A stretch of 64,000 nt of DNA from JAOUEA01 sp963810945 (GTDB lineage: Bacteria; Actinomycetota; UBA4738; HRBIN12), in NCBI GenBank assembly GCA_963810945.1, contig CAWEPI010000004.1:496001-560000 (forward strand), read 5' to 3'. The notes below the pieces were generated by a model. The model was not told the DNA's origin and did no database searches. It saw only the letters and a program-made list of their open reading frames with translations. This document shows, piece by piece, positions 21,485 through 28,455 of this stretch (positions are counted from its first letter, which is position 1; the number at the start of each line of letters is the position of its first letter). A program made the translations under genes and the position numbers.

Positions 21485-21527
21485 GTCACGTTCTCGCCCT
21501 CAGGGGACTTGAGGGCGAGAACGTGAC
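21485..21527. terminator. Perfect 18-bp inverted repeat
   Basis: GTCACGTTCTCGCCCTCA is followed by a 7-nt loop and its exact reverse complement. It begins 18 bp past the stop of the minus-strand gene 21545-22033 and is likely its terminator, though without a T run. A recombination or protein-binding role cannot be excluded. Confidence 0.65.
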
Positions 21528-21544
21528 TGTTACCCCGAGCGTTC

Positions 21545-22033
21545 TTAGGCGTCCGGGACGCATTCCCCCTGCTCGTTCACGTACAAGCCGTCCGGCACCT
21601 CGGCCTGGTCGCCATCGATGTTGGGACACACGTCCGCGCCGCCCTCGCCGGTCGCGTTGCATCCGTTGTCGAAGAATGCCTGCCCCGCGTCGCTCCAGTT
21701 CGCCGAGGAGTAGCCCGTTGGCGTCAACCCATCCGAGTAGAAGGGGGGGATGATGTCGCCCCAGCCCGGGACCGGGTTCGCCGCGTCGAAGAGGGGACCT
21801 TCGTGCTTCAGGAGGTGGTCGCCGTGGCCGTTGTCGTTCCCGAACTGGCCATCGACCGCCGCCTCGCCCACCGTCATCCGGACGTACGGGTTGCTCACGC
21901 TGTTCGTCGCGTGACAGATCGTCACCCTGTGCAGCTGGTGAGTCTGCGTCGCCACGGCCGACAGCGTGCTGAGGAACGCGATCGTGCAGACCCCCACCAA
22001 CCCCACCCGAAGCGCGCCAAAGGCCTTCCTCAT
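21545..22033 (-). CDS. Secreted small domain protein with ICHAT and NGHGDH motifs
   Basis: 162 residues with GGGGAGAG upstream. A signal peptide ('VGLVGVCTIAFLSTLSAVA') precedes 'RVTICHATNSVSNPYVRMTV' and 'DGQFGNDNGHGDHLLKHEGPLF', then 'GWGDIIPPF'. This His-rich pattern is common in secreted proteins of actinobacteria, where it appears as a repeat domain in cell-surface proteins. Three Cys near the end could form disulphides or bind metal with the His cluster. Function unknown. Confidence 0.65.
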   Translation of the reverse strand: MRKAFGALRVGLVGVCTIAFLSTLSAVATQTHQLHRVTICHATNSVSNPYVRMTVGEAAVDGQFGNDNGHGDHLLKHEGPLFDAANPVPGWGDIIPPFYSDGLTPTGYSSANWSDAGQAFFDNGCNATGEGGADVCPNIDGDQAEVPDGLYVNEQGECVPDA

Positions 22034-22171
22034 GGCGACTCTCCCCTCTTCCTGACCCCGGGGGACCGGGGTCCGTATGCGGTGCGTATCGGTGCAGTGG
22101 CGGAAGATTCTTGAGGAGGGCGAGCGAGAAGCAGCCCTTCGGCTGTCTCAGGCGGGGGTGGACCGGCGGCG

Positions 22172-22364
22172 ATGTTCGCGACGATGCTCAGGCGAGACCG
22201 GGAGCGCAACGGGCTGTGCGTCGTCCGCGCCTCGTGCCGTCGGTGTGAGCGTCCGCGAGTACGGCGAGATCGAGGCCGGGACGAAGCCTCCGGACTCAAC
22301 CCGTGATCTTCCGGACGCGAGTCTCTCGCGCGGGTGGACCTTCCGCGTCGATGCGGTGCGATGA
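22172..22364 (+). pseudogene. Remnant of an Xre-type HTH regulator
   Basis: The first frame gives 'MFATMLRRDRERNGL'; a different frame continues 'GVSVREYGEIEAGTKPP'. Together these match the N-terminal helix-turn-helix of Xre-like regulators in which a Met-Leu-Arg/Lys-Arg-Asp helix is followed by 'V..R.Y..IEAG'. The reading frame breaks between them. The same N-terminal segment is found again at 26866. Confidence 0.5.
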
Positions 22365-22395
22365 GGACTCTTGGCGAAGGTAGACTCGTCGTTCC

Positions 22396-22989
22396 ATGGT
22401 GGACTTCACCGTTTCACCAGCCCAGACCGCCCTCGTCAACGTCGATCTTCAGAACTACTTCGTCGACACGACGGAGAACGGCCGAGCGCTCGTTGACCGG
22501 ATCAACCAGCTCGCAGCCGCTTGCCGAGAAGCGGGCATCCTCGTGATACACACGGCGCACGTCTTGCGTCCAGACGGATCGAATATCGGCATCCTGGGCG
22601 AGATCATCCCAGGGATCGGCGACGTCCTCGGCAGAGGCGCCGAGACCGCTGCGTTGTTCGCAGAACTTGACGTTGACCCTCGCGACGTCGTGTTGGAGAA
22701 GCCCCGTTTCGGAGCCTTCTACGGGACCGACCTCGAATTGATACTGCGATCGCGCGGCATCGACACGATCATCATCTCCGGGATCGCGACGGATGTCTGT
22801 TGCGATACGACCGCACGCGAGGCGAACGCCCGCGACTTCCGCGTTCTCTTCTTGAGCGACGGCACCGCCACGAACGGTTCCGACCCTGAACGGGATCAGG
22901 AGGTCACCTTGGAAACTGTGGGGGCGCTCTTCGGACAGGTCCTCACCGTGGACGAGGTTCTGAAGAAGATCGAGACCGGTCGCAGCTAA
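22396..22989 (+). CDS. Isochorismatase-family cysteine hydrolase
   Basis: 197 residues, full length. The catalytic triad is visible: Asp17 in 'LVNVDLQNYF', Lys102 in 'VLEKPRFGAF' and Cys135 in 'ISGIATDVCCDTTAREA', preceded by the cis-peptide 'GIAT'. Members hydrolyse amides such as nicotinamide, N-carbamoyl compounds or isochorismate; the substrate is not decidable from sequence. TAGACT lies 9 nt before the ATG. It stands alone in the accessory region, next to an SRPBCC protein. Confidence 0.9.
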   Translation: MVDFTVSPAQTALVNVDLQNYFVDTTENGRALVDRINQLAAACREAGILVIHTAHVLRPDGSNIGILGEIIPGIGDVLGRGAETAALFAELDVDPRDVVLEKPRFGAFYGTDLELILRSRGIDTIIISGIATDVCCDTTAREANARDFRVLFLSDGTATNGSDPERDQEVTLETVGALFGQVLTVDEVLKKIETGRS

Positions 22990-23200
22990 TCCGCTGACAC
23001 CTACTCGCGCGTCTGCGAGCTGTTCGGCTGGCCGCGGTCGTTCGTGGGTGTCCCCCCGGGGGCGAGGTTCCAGCGCGGGTAGAAGGAACCATCTCCGACG
23101 TCGGTGGTGGGCTTCCTCCAGGGTCCCGAGAGGCATGGTCGCCAGCCTCTGTCGGGTCTGGCAACCGGCTCCTAGCCTCCGTCGGTGAAGGGGTGACCAC

Positions 23201-23641
23201 GTGGTTGAGGTGAAGGGCGAGATCACGATCGCCCGGCCGGTGGACGAGGTCTTCGACTTCGTCGCGAACGAGGAGAACGAGCCTCGGTACAACCCGCACA
23301 TGCGGCTCGCCGAGAAGATCTCGGAGGGAGCGACTGGTCCGGGGACCCGGTTCCGGACGGAGCTCCGGACGATGGGGCGGACGATGCCGATGATCGTCGA
23401 GTTCACCGCCTACGAGCGTCCGGGGCGACTCGCGTCGGTGACGCGCTCGTCGATGATGCAGACGGAGGGAGCGTTGACGTTCGATCCGGTCGCCGGCGGC
23501 ACGCGGATGCGCTGGTCGTGGAACGTCCAGCCGCATGGTGTCCTCAAGTTCATGGGCCCGCTCGTCGCGAGCATGGGGCGTCGGCAAGAGCTGCGGATCT
23601 GGACCCGCCTCAAGCGGCTTCTTGAGACAGCGCAGCTGTAA
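23201..23641 (+). CDS. SRPBCC-family (polyketide cyclase/START-like) protein
   Basis: 146 residues beginning at GTG. 'VKGEITIARPVDEVFDFVANEENEPRYNP' is the usual start of this helix-grip fold, followed by the long beta sheet ('VIVEFTAYERPGRLASV', 'GTRMRWSWNVQP') and a C-terminal amphipathic helix. Such proteins bind hydrophobic ligands in a cavity. No catalytic residue can be assigned. Confidence 0.85.
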   Translation: MVEVKGEITIARPVDEVFDFVANEENEPRYNPHMRLAEKISEGATGPGTRFRTELRTMGRTMPMIVEFTAYERPGRLASVTRSSMMQTEGALTFDPVAGGTRMRWSWNVQPHGVLKFMGPLVASMGRRQELRIWTRLKRLLETAQL

Positions 23642-23649
23642 CCGGCACG

Positions 23650-23883
23650 TCACCCACGGTTGGACTCCAACGGCTTCCGCCACGGCTTCGACTCCCACCA
23701 ATGCACCTCGTCCATCCACGTCCTCGACATCGTCGCGGCTCCATGCGCGGTGCGGGGCCGTGAGGACCGGCGGCGGGAAGTCGTCTCTCGTTGGTGATCT
23801 GGCGGGCCCGCTCGCCGCTCACGTTCAGGGAGGAGGGCGAGGTCGGCGCGGCGCAGCGTCGGCGGGTCGTTCTGGACGCTCAC
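23650..23883 (-). pseudogene. Decayed second copy of the small HTH gene
   Basis: In pieces across three frames it repeats the gene at 20151-20363: 'DPPTLRRADLALL', then 'LNVSGERARQITN' in a second frame, 'HRAWSRDDVE' in a third, and 'WWESKPWRKP' at the end. At least three indels break it. It is oriented like the first copy. Confidence 0.65.
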
Positions 23884-23937
23884 GGAACGGATGCTAGAGC
23901 AAGCCCTTGACCTCGACCTTGGCTGCTTCCGACTCCA

Positions 23938-23951
23938 GCGACATTGAGCGA
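23938..23951 (+). repeat. Weak copy of the GCGACATTGAGCGA motif
   Basis: GCGACATTGAGCGA resembles the first half of the 26-bp repeats at 24492, 24909 and 25184; the second half diverges. It lies before the VOC gene. Confidence 0.4.
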
Positions 23952-24036
23952 TGTCCGGGCAACCAGAGGTATGGACACCTGATCCCGCGCGCCTCACGGA
24001 CACCAGGTGAACTCTGCGAACTGCAAGAATGGCCGC

Positions 24037-24474
24037 ATGGCGCTCCAACGGATGGACAACGTCGGCATCGTGGTGGAATCGCTTGATGCCGCTATCTCTT
24101 TCTTCGCCGAGTTGGGCCTCGAACTCGAAGGGCGAGCCATGATCGAAGGAGACTGGTCAGGGCGCGTCACTGGACTGCGCGACCAGCGCGTCGAGATCGC
24201 CATGATGCGTACGCCGGACGGACACGGCCGGATCGAACTCTCGCGGTTTCTCGCGCCGCCTGTGGTCGCCGATCACCGGAACGCCCCGGTGAACGCTCTG
24301 GGCTACCTGCGCGTCATGTTCGCCGTGGACGACCTCGACGATGCGCTCGCCCGGCTCCGCGACCACGGCGCGCAGCTCGTCGACGAAGTGGTCCAGTACG
24401 AAGACGTGTATCGGCTCTGCTACGTCCGCGGCCCCGAGGGCATTCTCATCGGGCTGGCCGAGCAGATCGGCTGA
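24037..24474 (+). CDS. VOC-family (glyoxalase/bleomycin-resistance-like) protein
   Basis: 145 residues from the ATG at 24037, chosen because 'MALQRMDNVGIVVESLDAAISFF' is the usual family start; a GTG at 24007 is also possible. Two beta-alpha-beta-beta-beta units are visible, with candidate metal ligands in the second 'LGYLRVMFAVDDLDDAL' and 'GPEGILIGLAEQ' (Glu near the end). Probably a cytoplasmic metal-dependent lyase or dioxygenase-like enzyme. A 26-bp repeat lies 18 bp after the stop. Confidence 0.85.
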   Translation: MALQRMDNVGIVVESLDAAISFFAELGLELEGRAMIEGDWSGRVTGLRDQRVEIAMMRTPDGHGRIELSRFLAPPVVADHRNAPVNALGYLRVMFAVDDLDDALARLRDHGAQLVDEVVQYEDVYRLCYVRGPEGILIGLAEQIG

Positions 24475-24491
24475 TGCCCGACACTCGCTCG

Positions 24492-24517
24492 GGCGACATT
24501 CCCGAACGCTGGCGCAC
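24492..24517 (+). repeat. 26-bp repeat, copy 1
   Basis: GGCGACATT..CGAAC.CTGGCGCAC; 23 of 26 bases match copy 3 at 25184. It sits just after the VOC gene. Confidence 0.7.
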
Positions 24518-24605
24518 CTGAGGGTCGTGTTTCCCTGAAGCTGCGCCATAAGAAGATTCCGTTGCATGGGCGCGAGGCGGGTTCCGTTGTCTTGCGGCCC
24601 GGCGG

Positions 24606-24611
24606 TAGGTT
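24606..24611 (+). promoter_or_regulatory. -10 box, leaderless, small membrane protein
   Basis: TAGGTT with 6 nt to the GTG at 24618. Confidence 0.45.
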
Positions 24612-24617
24612 CGCTTG

Positions 24618-24902
24618 GTGGGCGAGGTGGCGTGGCTGAAGGGAAGGCTCTGGCTCGCGGCGTTCGTCGCCACCCTCGGGATCGCGGAGATTGCCTTCGC
24701 GGTCCAGGTCCGGACATGGCACGGCCGAGGCTCCTGGAGTGGGGACCCCGACAAGAAGGTCCTCGTCTCGACCTGGCTCGCGTCCGAGATGTGGGTCAAT
24801 CCGTGGCTGCTGATGGCCGGCGTCACGACGGTGATCCTCGCCGTCGTTTCCGTCCTTATGTATCCCCGGTTGGCCGACCGACGGGGCGCGAGGGACCAGT
24901 AG
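24618..24902 (+). CDS. Small two-helix membrane protein
   Basis: 94 residues from GTG at 24618. The start is supported by TAGGTT exactly 6 nt upstream. Two membrane helices ('LWLAAFVATLGIAEIAFAV' and 'WLLMAGVTTVILAVVSVLMY') flank an extracytoplasmic loop with 'HGRGSWSGDPDKKVLV'. No family recognised. The 26-bp repeat copy 2 begins 7 bp after its stop. Confidence 0.6.
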   Translation: MGEVAWLKGRLWLAAFVATLGIAEIAFAVQVRTWHGRGSWSGDPDKKVLVSTWLASEMWVNPWLLMAGVTTVILAVVSVLMYPRLADRRGARDQ

Positions 24903-24908
24903 CCGTCC

Positions 24909-24934
24909 GGTGACATTGAGCGACCCTCGCGCAC
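24909..24934 (+). repeat. 26-bp repeat, copy 2
   Basis: GGTGACATTGAGCGACCCTCGCGCAC; 21 of 26 bases match copy 3, and it has the same length and the same position relative to the preceding gene as copy 1. Confidence 0.7.
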
Positions 24935-24969
24935 GCGAGCTTCAGCTTCCCCGTCGGTGCGCGGCGGCG

Positions 24970-24975
24970 TAAGCT
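24970..24975 (+). promoter_or_regulatory. -10 box, leaderless, second small membrane protein
   Basis: TAAGCT with 6 nt to the GTG at 24982. Confidence 0.45.
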
Positions 24976-24981
24976 CGGTTC

Positions 24982-25194
24982 GTGAAGGTGACACTCGCGT
25001 TGGCGATTCTTGCGATGATCCTCTGGATCGGAGCGTTTCTAGGGTGGACTCCACTTCCAGCTGCGCTCGTCACCCTTGCTGCGGTAGTCGCTCCCTCACT
25101 TCAGCGTTGGGTCCGTTCATCTTCTCCGCTGAGTCGAGCCAACGACGCCACCAGTCTCCAACTCCATAGCTTTCTGCGGCTCCGGCGACATTGA
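24982..25194 (+). CDS. Small membrane protein
   Basis: 70 residues from GTG at 24982. Two closely spaced hydrophobic segments ('LALAILAMILWIGAFLGW' and 'ALVTLAAVVAPSL') and a basic tail. The C-terminal 'LRLRRH' and stop run into the 26-bp repeat copy 3, so the end may be repeat-derived. No family recognised; the main support is the leaderless promoter. Confidence 0.5.
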   Translation: MKVTLALAILAMILWIGAFLGWTPLPAALVTLAAVVAPSLQRWVRSSSPLSRANDATSLQLHSFLRLRRH

Positions 25195-25209
25195 CGAACC
25201 CTGGCGCAC
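25184..25209 (+). repeat. 26-bp repeat, copy 3, joined to a comM-like sequence
   Basis: GGCGACATTGACGAACCCTGGCGCAC, which continues directly into sequence coding 'AHNGVLFLDEF.EFRRDAVEALR', the Walker B region of the Mg-chelatase-like ComM family. This suggests the repeats derive from that gene. Confidence 0.6.
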
Positions 25210-25218
25210 AACGGCGTC

Positions 25219-25425
25219 TTGTTCCTGGACGAGTTCATCGAGTTCCGGCGCGATGCCGTCGAGGCGCTGCGCCGCTACCTCACCGCACGACGCGAAGCTC
25301 AGACGGATGTCCTGCGGCAGCTCATCGCGAGCCCCGAAGACGAAGACCTGGCGCAGCTCCTGGCGATCGCGAACGTGGACGAGGTGGCGAGGCTCCGGCT
25401 GCTGCGTGCGATCAGGGACGCTTAA
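25219..25425 (+). pseudogene. Fragment resembling ComM (YifB) Walker B region
   Basis: 68 residues from a TTG, though the frame is open from 25195. The N-terminus 'LFLDEFIEFRRDAVEALR' fits the ATPase Walker B segment of ComM. The rest ('AQTDVLRQLIASPEDEDLAQLLAIANVDEVARLR') does not, so the gene has either been joined to another sequence or is a distinct small protein with a chance match. comM is a known hotspot for integrated elements in other bacteria. Confidence 0.45.
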
Positions 25426-25889
25426 CTCGACGCCTCACCCGGCACGATGCTCGCGAGGTTAGGGCCGACGTGCAGTTCGTAAGCGGGTTTCATATCAGCG
25501 AACAGATCACCGAATGTATGCCGCATCTCGAACAGACGTCCCGTCAACTCGCGCATCGTGAGCGGAGGTTCTCCTGGACCCCGTCGCCCTACCGCTCCGA
25601 TGAACGTCCTGCAAGCCTCCTGCATAGGCTGGAAGTAGTCCACCTTCAAGCGGCTGTCGGATCGCAGCTCGGGCATATGGGTCTCTAGCCATTCGCGGAT
25701 CTTGAAGACTGAATCCCGACAAGACTCGGTGTCTTCGTAGAGGTCGTCCTCGAACAGCACGGCGCGATCTTCGAGGAAATCGATCAGGTCCTGAGCGATC
25801 GCGCGTTCGCGCTGTTCCCGATCGAAGCTACTGCCGACGACCGGAGTGGTGATACCAGTCACTCGATACCTGAAGTCCGTGGGACTCAT
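25422..25889 (-). CDS. Hypothetical cytoplasmic protein, DUF6650-like
   Basis: 155 residues from the ATG at 25889 with GGAGGAAG just upstream. 'FRYRVTGITTPVVGSSF' at the N-terminus, then an all-helical body ('DLIDFLEDRAVLFEDDLYED', 'VFKIREWLETHMPEL', 'MQEACRTFIGAVG', 'LFEMRHTFGDLF'). I associate this with the DUF6650 family from memory, without a search. The start codon overlaps the stop of the upstream zinc-ribbon membrane gene, so they are translated together. Confidence 0.65.
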   Translation of the reverse strand: MSPTDFRYRVTGITTPVVGSSFDREQRERAIAQDLIDFLEDRAVLFEDDLYEDTESCRDSVFKIREWLETHMPELRSDSRLKVDYFQPMQEACRTFIGAVGRRGPGEPPLTMRELTGRLFEMRHTFGDLFADMKPAYELHVGPNLASIVPGEASS

Positions 25890-26212
25890 CGTCTTCCTCC
25901 CGCCATTTGGTCCATCGTCGGCGGCGCGTGTGATGCATCCGGAGGCTTCCACGCCCCGTACTCCAGGTAGATCCACTCCCCATCGAGAGACTTGGTCCAC
26001 CATCTGCCTCCCTGACGGACCCAAGCACCGATATTGCGACCGCATCGGTGGCAGATCTCGGCCTCCGGTGGACAGGCCATCGCGCAGAAGTCGCACTTGC
26101 GCTCGGCGAGCCCGGATCCGAGGAGGCCGATATCCGTGGCCTTCCGGATCGCGCTGATGTTCACCGCCATGAAGATGAACAGCACGGTGAGGACGATGCT
26201 GAGGGCGATCAC
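25886..26212 (-). CDS. Membrane-anchored zinc-ribbon protein
   Basis: 108 residues from GTG. A single N-terminal helix ('ALSIVLTVLFIFMAVNI') precedes a cytoplasmic zinc ribbon with 'CDFCAMACPPEAEICHRCG' and a Trp-rich tail ('GRWWTKSLDGEWIYLEYGAWKPP') that looks like a short WW/SPOR-like beta segment. No family recognised. It overlaps the next gene by 4 bp (ATGA), so the two form an operon. Confidence 0.6.
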   Translation of the reverse strand: MIALSIVLTVLFIFMAVNISAIRKATDIGLLGSGLAERKCDFCAMACPPEAEICHRCGRNIGAWVRQGGRWWTKSLDGEWIYLEYGAWKPPDASHAPPTMDQMAGGRR

Positions 26213-26611
26213 GACTAAGGAGATGAAGTCTGTTCCCGCACGCTCGTTGATCCGAAGGACTGAGCGATCATCTGATCCTCCCTTTCCCTACACGAGCAGC
26301 GTAGGCAGTGATGCACTGCTGAGAATCGGCGAATGACCCCGTGCTGAGGGGTCGGTTAGAGGATTGGGATGGGCTAGGGGAGGTGCAGCAGGAGCCGAGT
26401 GATCGCGTGAGCGGGACCTCCCACCAGCACGAGCACAGAGGCGACACCGCCAGGGGCTCGCCGGTAGTACCGCTCCACGCTGCTGAATGCGTCAAAGGGA
26501 GAACGCGTTCGCGATCTCGTTCGCGATCTACTGAATGCGCAGGGTCCTTCGGGACAGGGTTGTTGGTTCTTCCCACCTCTCCCTGAACCCGCACAGGATC
26601 CGCGGCAGGAT
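26213..26611. other. Intergenic stretch with dispersed repeat
   Basis: Apart from the repeat copy at 26368-26442 and a short hydrophobic frame that it carries on the minus strand ('GVASVLVLVGGPAHAITRLL'), nothing convincing is seen. Confidence 0.5.
26368..26442. repeat. Dispersed repeat, copy B
   Basis: 75-bp counterpart of 21007-21082 with one base fewer. On the minus strand it carries a hydrophobic stretch, the stop codon and the following bases, so it may be the end of a small membrane protein gene that was duplicated. Confidence 0.75.
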
Positions 26612-26785
26612 CTATCCGCCCCCGACGTAAGTGGGGGGTGGGTTAGGGGAGGTCGTTGGGTTGTCCGTCGTGGCCGTCCCGTTCCAGAGCTCCAGCCCGC
26701 CGACGACGAGGACCAGCAGGACCACGAAGGCCAAGACCACGATCGCGAGACGTCGCAGCAGCGTGGGCTCAGCCTCGGCGGTCAT
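26612..26785 (-). CDS. Small single-pass membrane protein
   Basis: 57 residues, with a strong GGAGGAG Shine-Dalgarno 5 nt before the ATG. Layout: acidic N-terminus 'MTAEAEPTLLRR', one long membrane helix ('LAIVVLAFVVLLVLVVGGL') and a Thr/Pro/Asn-rich outer tail ending 'PTYVGGG'. The helix resembles the hydrophobic segment encoded in the repeat copy B. No known function. Confidence 0.7.
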   Translation of the reverse strand: MTAEAEPTLLRRLAIVVLAFVVLLVLVVGGLELWNGTATTDNPTTSPNPPPTYVGGG

Positions 26786-26865
26786 CCGGCCTCCTCCAAG
26801 AGCACCAGATGTTCAGGCTATGTCCTCCCGGGTCAGCGCCGCTAGGTACGGGGGGGAACGTGACG

Positions 26866-27140
26866 ATGTTGGCAACGATGCTCAAGCGCGACCGGGAGCG
26901 CAACGGGCTGAGGAGCCGACGCCTACGCCGATGCCGCCGATCGCTGGGAGCGGTTCGGGGTCGTCCCCGAGCACGCGTTCGCTCCTCGGCCAAGGTCGGT
27001 GCCTGATCGGGATGGCCCGAGGACCGGAGGCCGCACCCGTCCTGCGGCACGCCCGCGAGATCTTCGAACGGCTCCAAGCGGTACCCGCGCTCGCCGAGAC
27101 CGACGCGCTCCTCGAGCAGGCGACCGCGCTCAGTTCGTAG
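26866..27140 (+). pseudogene. HTH N-terminus joined to TPR-type C-terminus (remnant)
   Basis: The start 'MLATMLKRDRERNGL' matches the HTH remnant at 22172. A second frame then reads 'ADAYADAADRWERFGVVPEHAFA' and a third 'GQGRCLIGMARGPEAAPVLRHAREIFERL', which look like the last helical repeats of a large regulator or cyclase-associated TPR protein. Most of the original gene between the two ends is missing, and at least two frame breaks remain. Confidence 0.55.
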
Positions 27141-27323
27141 GGAGCGATCCCTTCGACCCACCCGAGTCATTAGGTAGTCCGGGTACTGACCTACAGCCCA
27201 CGGCTGGGGCGCATCTGGGAACCGTATGGGAAAGCCACTAACGAGCGGATCGAAACGAACGTGCTCCAACTTGCGCAAACGAGATCAACGACGGGCGCGG
27301 CTACCGCAGCGTGAGTATCGCCT

Positions 27324-27335
27324 CTGACCTGCAGG
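27324..27335 (+). repeat. CTGACCTGCAGG motif, left of tRNA copy
   Basis: One mismatch to the motif at 16728; it lies 19 bp before the tRNA-3' copy, again on the same side. Confidence 0.6.
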
Positions 27336-27354
27336 AACGCTGAGGAAATACCGT

Positions 27355-27401
27355 TCCCTTACAAGGAGGAAGTCGGGGGTTCGAGTCCCTCAGTGCCCAC
27401 C
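27355..27401 (+). repeat. 47-bp copy of the tRNA-Val 3' half (attachment-site remnant)
   Basis: Identical to the tRNA-Val from the anticodon stem to ACC except for one T for C at 27394. The 5' half is missing. It probably marks the distal end of an old insertion. Confidence 0.88.
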
Positions 27402-27527
27402 AGGAACAGCCTACGGCCCGGATACGGAGCTCGCGGTGGATCCGCTACTCGGGGGGGCCCAGTGTCCCTCGGGGTCGTACCTCATCATCCGGTCCACGAC
27501 GCGCGGTAAGTGCTTCGGTGGACGCCA

Positions 27528-27749
27528 CTACCAGCCGCGATCCCTCATCTCCCCGAAGGGTGCCAGCTCCTCGCTCCGCCGATCCCACAACCCGGCGAGC
27601 AGCAGGATGAGCATGAGCACCGCGCTGAAGACGAAGACGACGTCGCCCTTCTCGTCGCTCCTGAAGAACAGCACTCCGCCCGCGACGACGCTGGAGGCCG
27701 CGAGTGCCCAGGTGACGAAGATGATCCTCGGCGGTCGCTGCTCGGCCAT
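27528..27749 (-). CDS. Small two-helix membrane protein
   Basis: 73 residues from the ATG at 27749. Two helices ('IIFVTWALAASSVVAGGVLFF' and 'VVFVFSAVLMLILLLAGLW') with a short Asp/Glu/Lys loop between, and a charged C-terminus. No family recognised and no clear Shine-Dalgarno sequence. Confidence 0.55.
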   Translation of the reverse strand: MAEQRPPRIIFVTWALAASSVVAGGVLFFRSDEKGDVVFVFSAVLMLILLLAGLWDRRSEELAPFGEMRDRGW

Positions 27750-27843
27750 CAGTCTGATTGTGAGCTTCGCTCCCCGCGTCCTCAAGACCGATTCCCGGGA
27801 CGGGGATGGGCCTCGGCAGGGTTCAGGGCAGATGAGGTGCGAC

Positions 27844-28455
27844 TCACGAACAGGTGGGGCGACCGAGTGCGAACGGAACGAAGATCGCCTTGTTCTGCTC
27901 GGCGCGCGTGGAGACGAGCAACTTGAGGCACATGGGCTTGGTGACGTAGATGCCACCGTTGAACTGTGTCGCGCGCCTCCACGAGGCGTTCCCGTAGTCG
28001 CAAGCCTGGAACGTCACTTCCGGGTCCCCATCCCAGAGAGCCGTCCCCTCGCTCGGGTTGTAGATCAGCGTGACGTCGCGCCGCTCGTCCTTGGGCACGG
28101 ACAAGGCGACCTGGTGCCCTTGCTTGACGAGCGCCAGCACCTTGGCGACCGGTTGAGAGAAGTTCATGGCACCAGCAGCGGTGTACTGCCGGATCCACAC
28201 GAGGGCGAACGGGCCGACGATCACGCTCGATCGCTGCCACTCCTTCTTGGGTCCCAGGTCGCCGGAGACGTTCGTACCACAGCCGCGGGTGAAGCCGGTG
28301 ACCTCTGCGGGCGTAGGAGAGGTTGTCGAGGGAGCGGTCGTCGGTGAGGGGTTCGGTGGTGCCGGAGACGTAGCCCGACCCGACGACGTACAGCCGACGA
28401 TCGTGAAGGCGACCACGATGGCGACGCAACGCCCGAGGCGCGGACCGCGGAACAC
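27844..28455 (-). CDS. Secreted lipoprotein of unknown function
   Basis: 203 residues. The GTG start at 28455 is supported by TAGGAT exactly 6 nt upstream. A lipobox 'FTIVGC' marks lipid attachment, then a Ser/Thr/Pro linker and a globular domain of about 150 residues with paired Cys ('GCG', 'ACDYG', 'PMCLKL', 'PTCS'). It would be held on the outer face of the membrane. No family recognised. Confidence 0.7.
   Translation of the reverse strand: MFRGPRLGRCVAIVVAFTIVGCTSSGRATSPAPPNPSPTTAPSTTSPTPAEVTGFTRGCGTNVSGDLGPKKEWQRSSVIVGPFALVWIRQYTAAGAMNFSQPVAKVLALVKQGHQVALSVPKDERRDVTLIYNPSEGTALWDGDPEVTFQACDYGNASWRRATQFNGGIYVTKPMCLKLLVSTRAEQNKAIFVPFALGRPTCS

Larger units (their letters stand above)
27141..27527. 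other. Gene-free stretch with tRNA copy
   Basis: Contains the tRNA-Val copy at 27355-27401 and the motif CTGACCTGCAGG at 27324. No coding region is supported. Confidence 0.6.

Noticed and set aside
24037..25425. Classical integron with attC sites
   Set aside because: No integron integrase and no GTTRRRY/RYYYAAC pairs were seen. The 26-bp repeats are short and look comM-derived.
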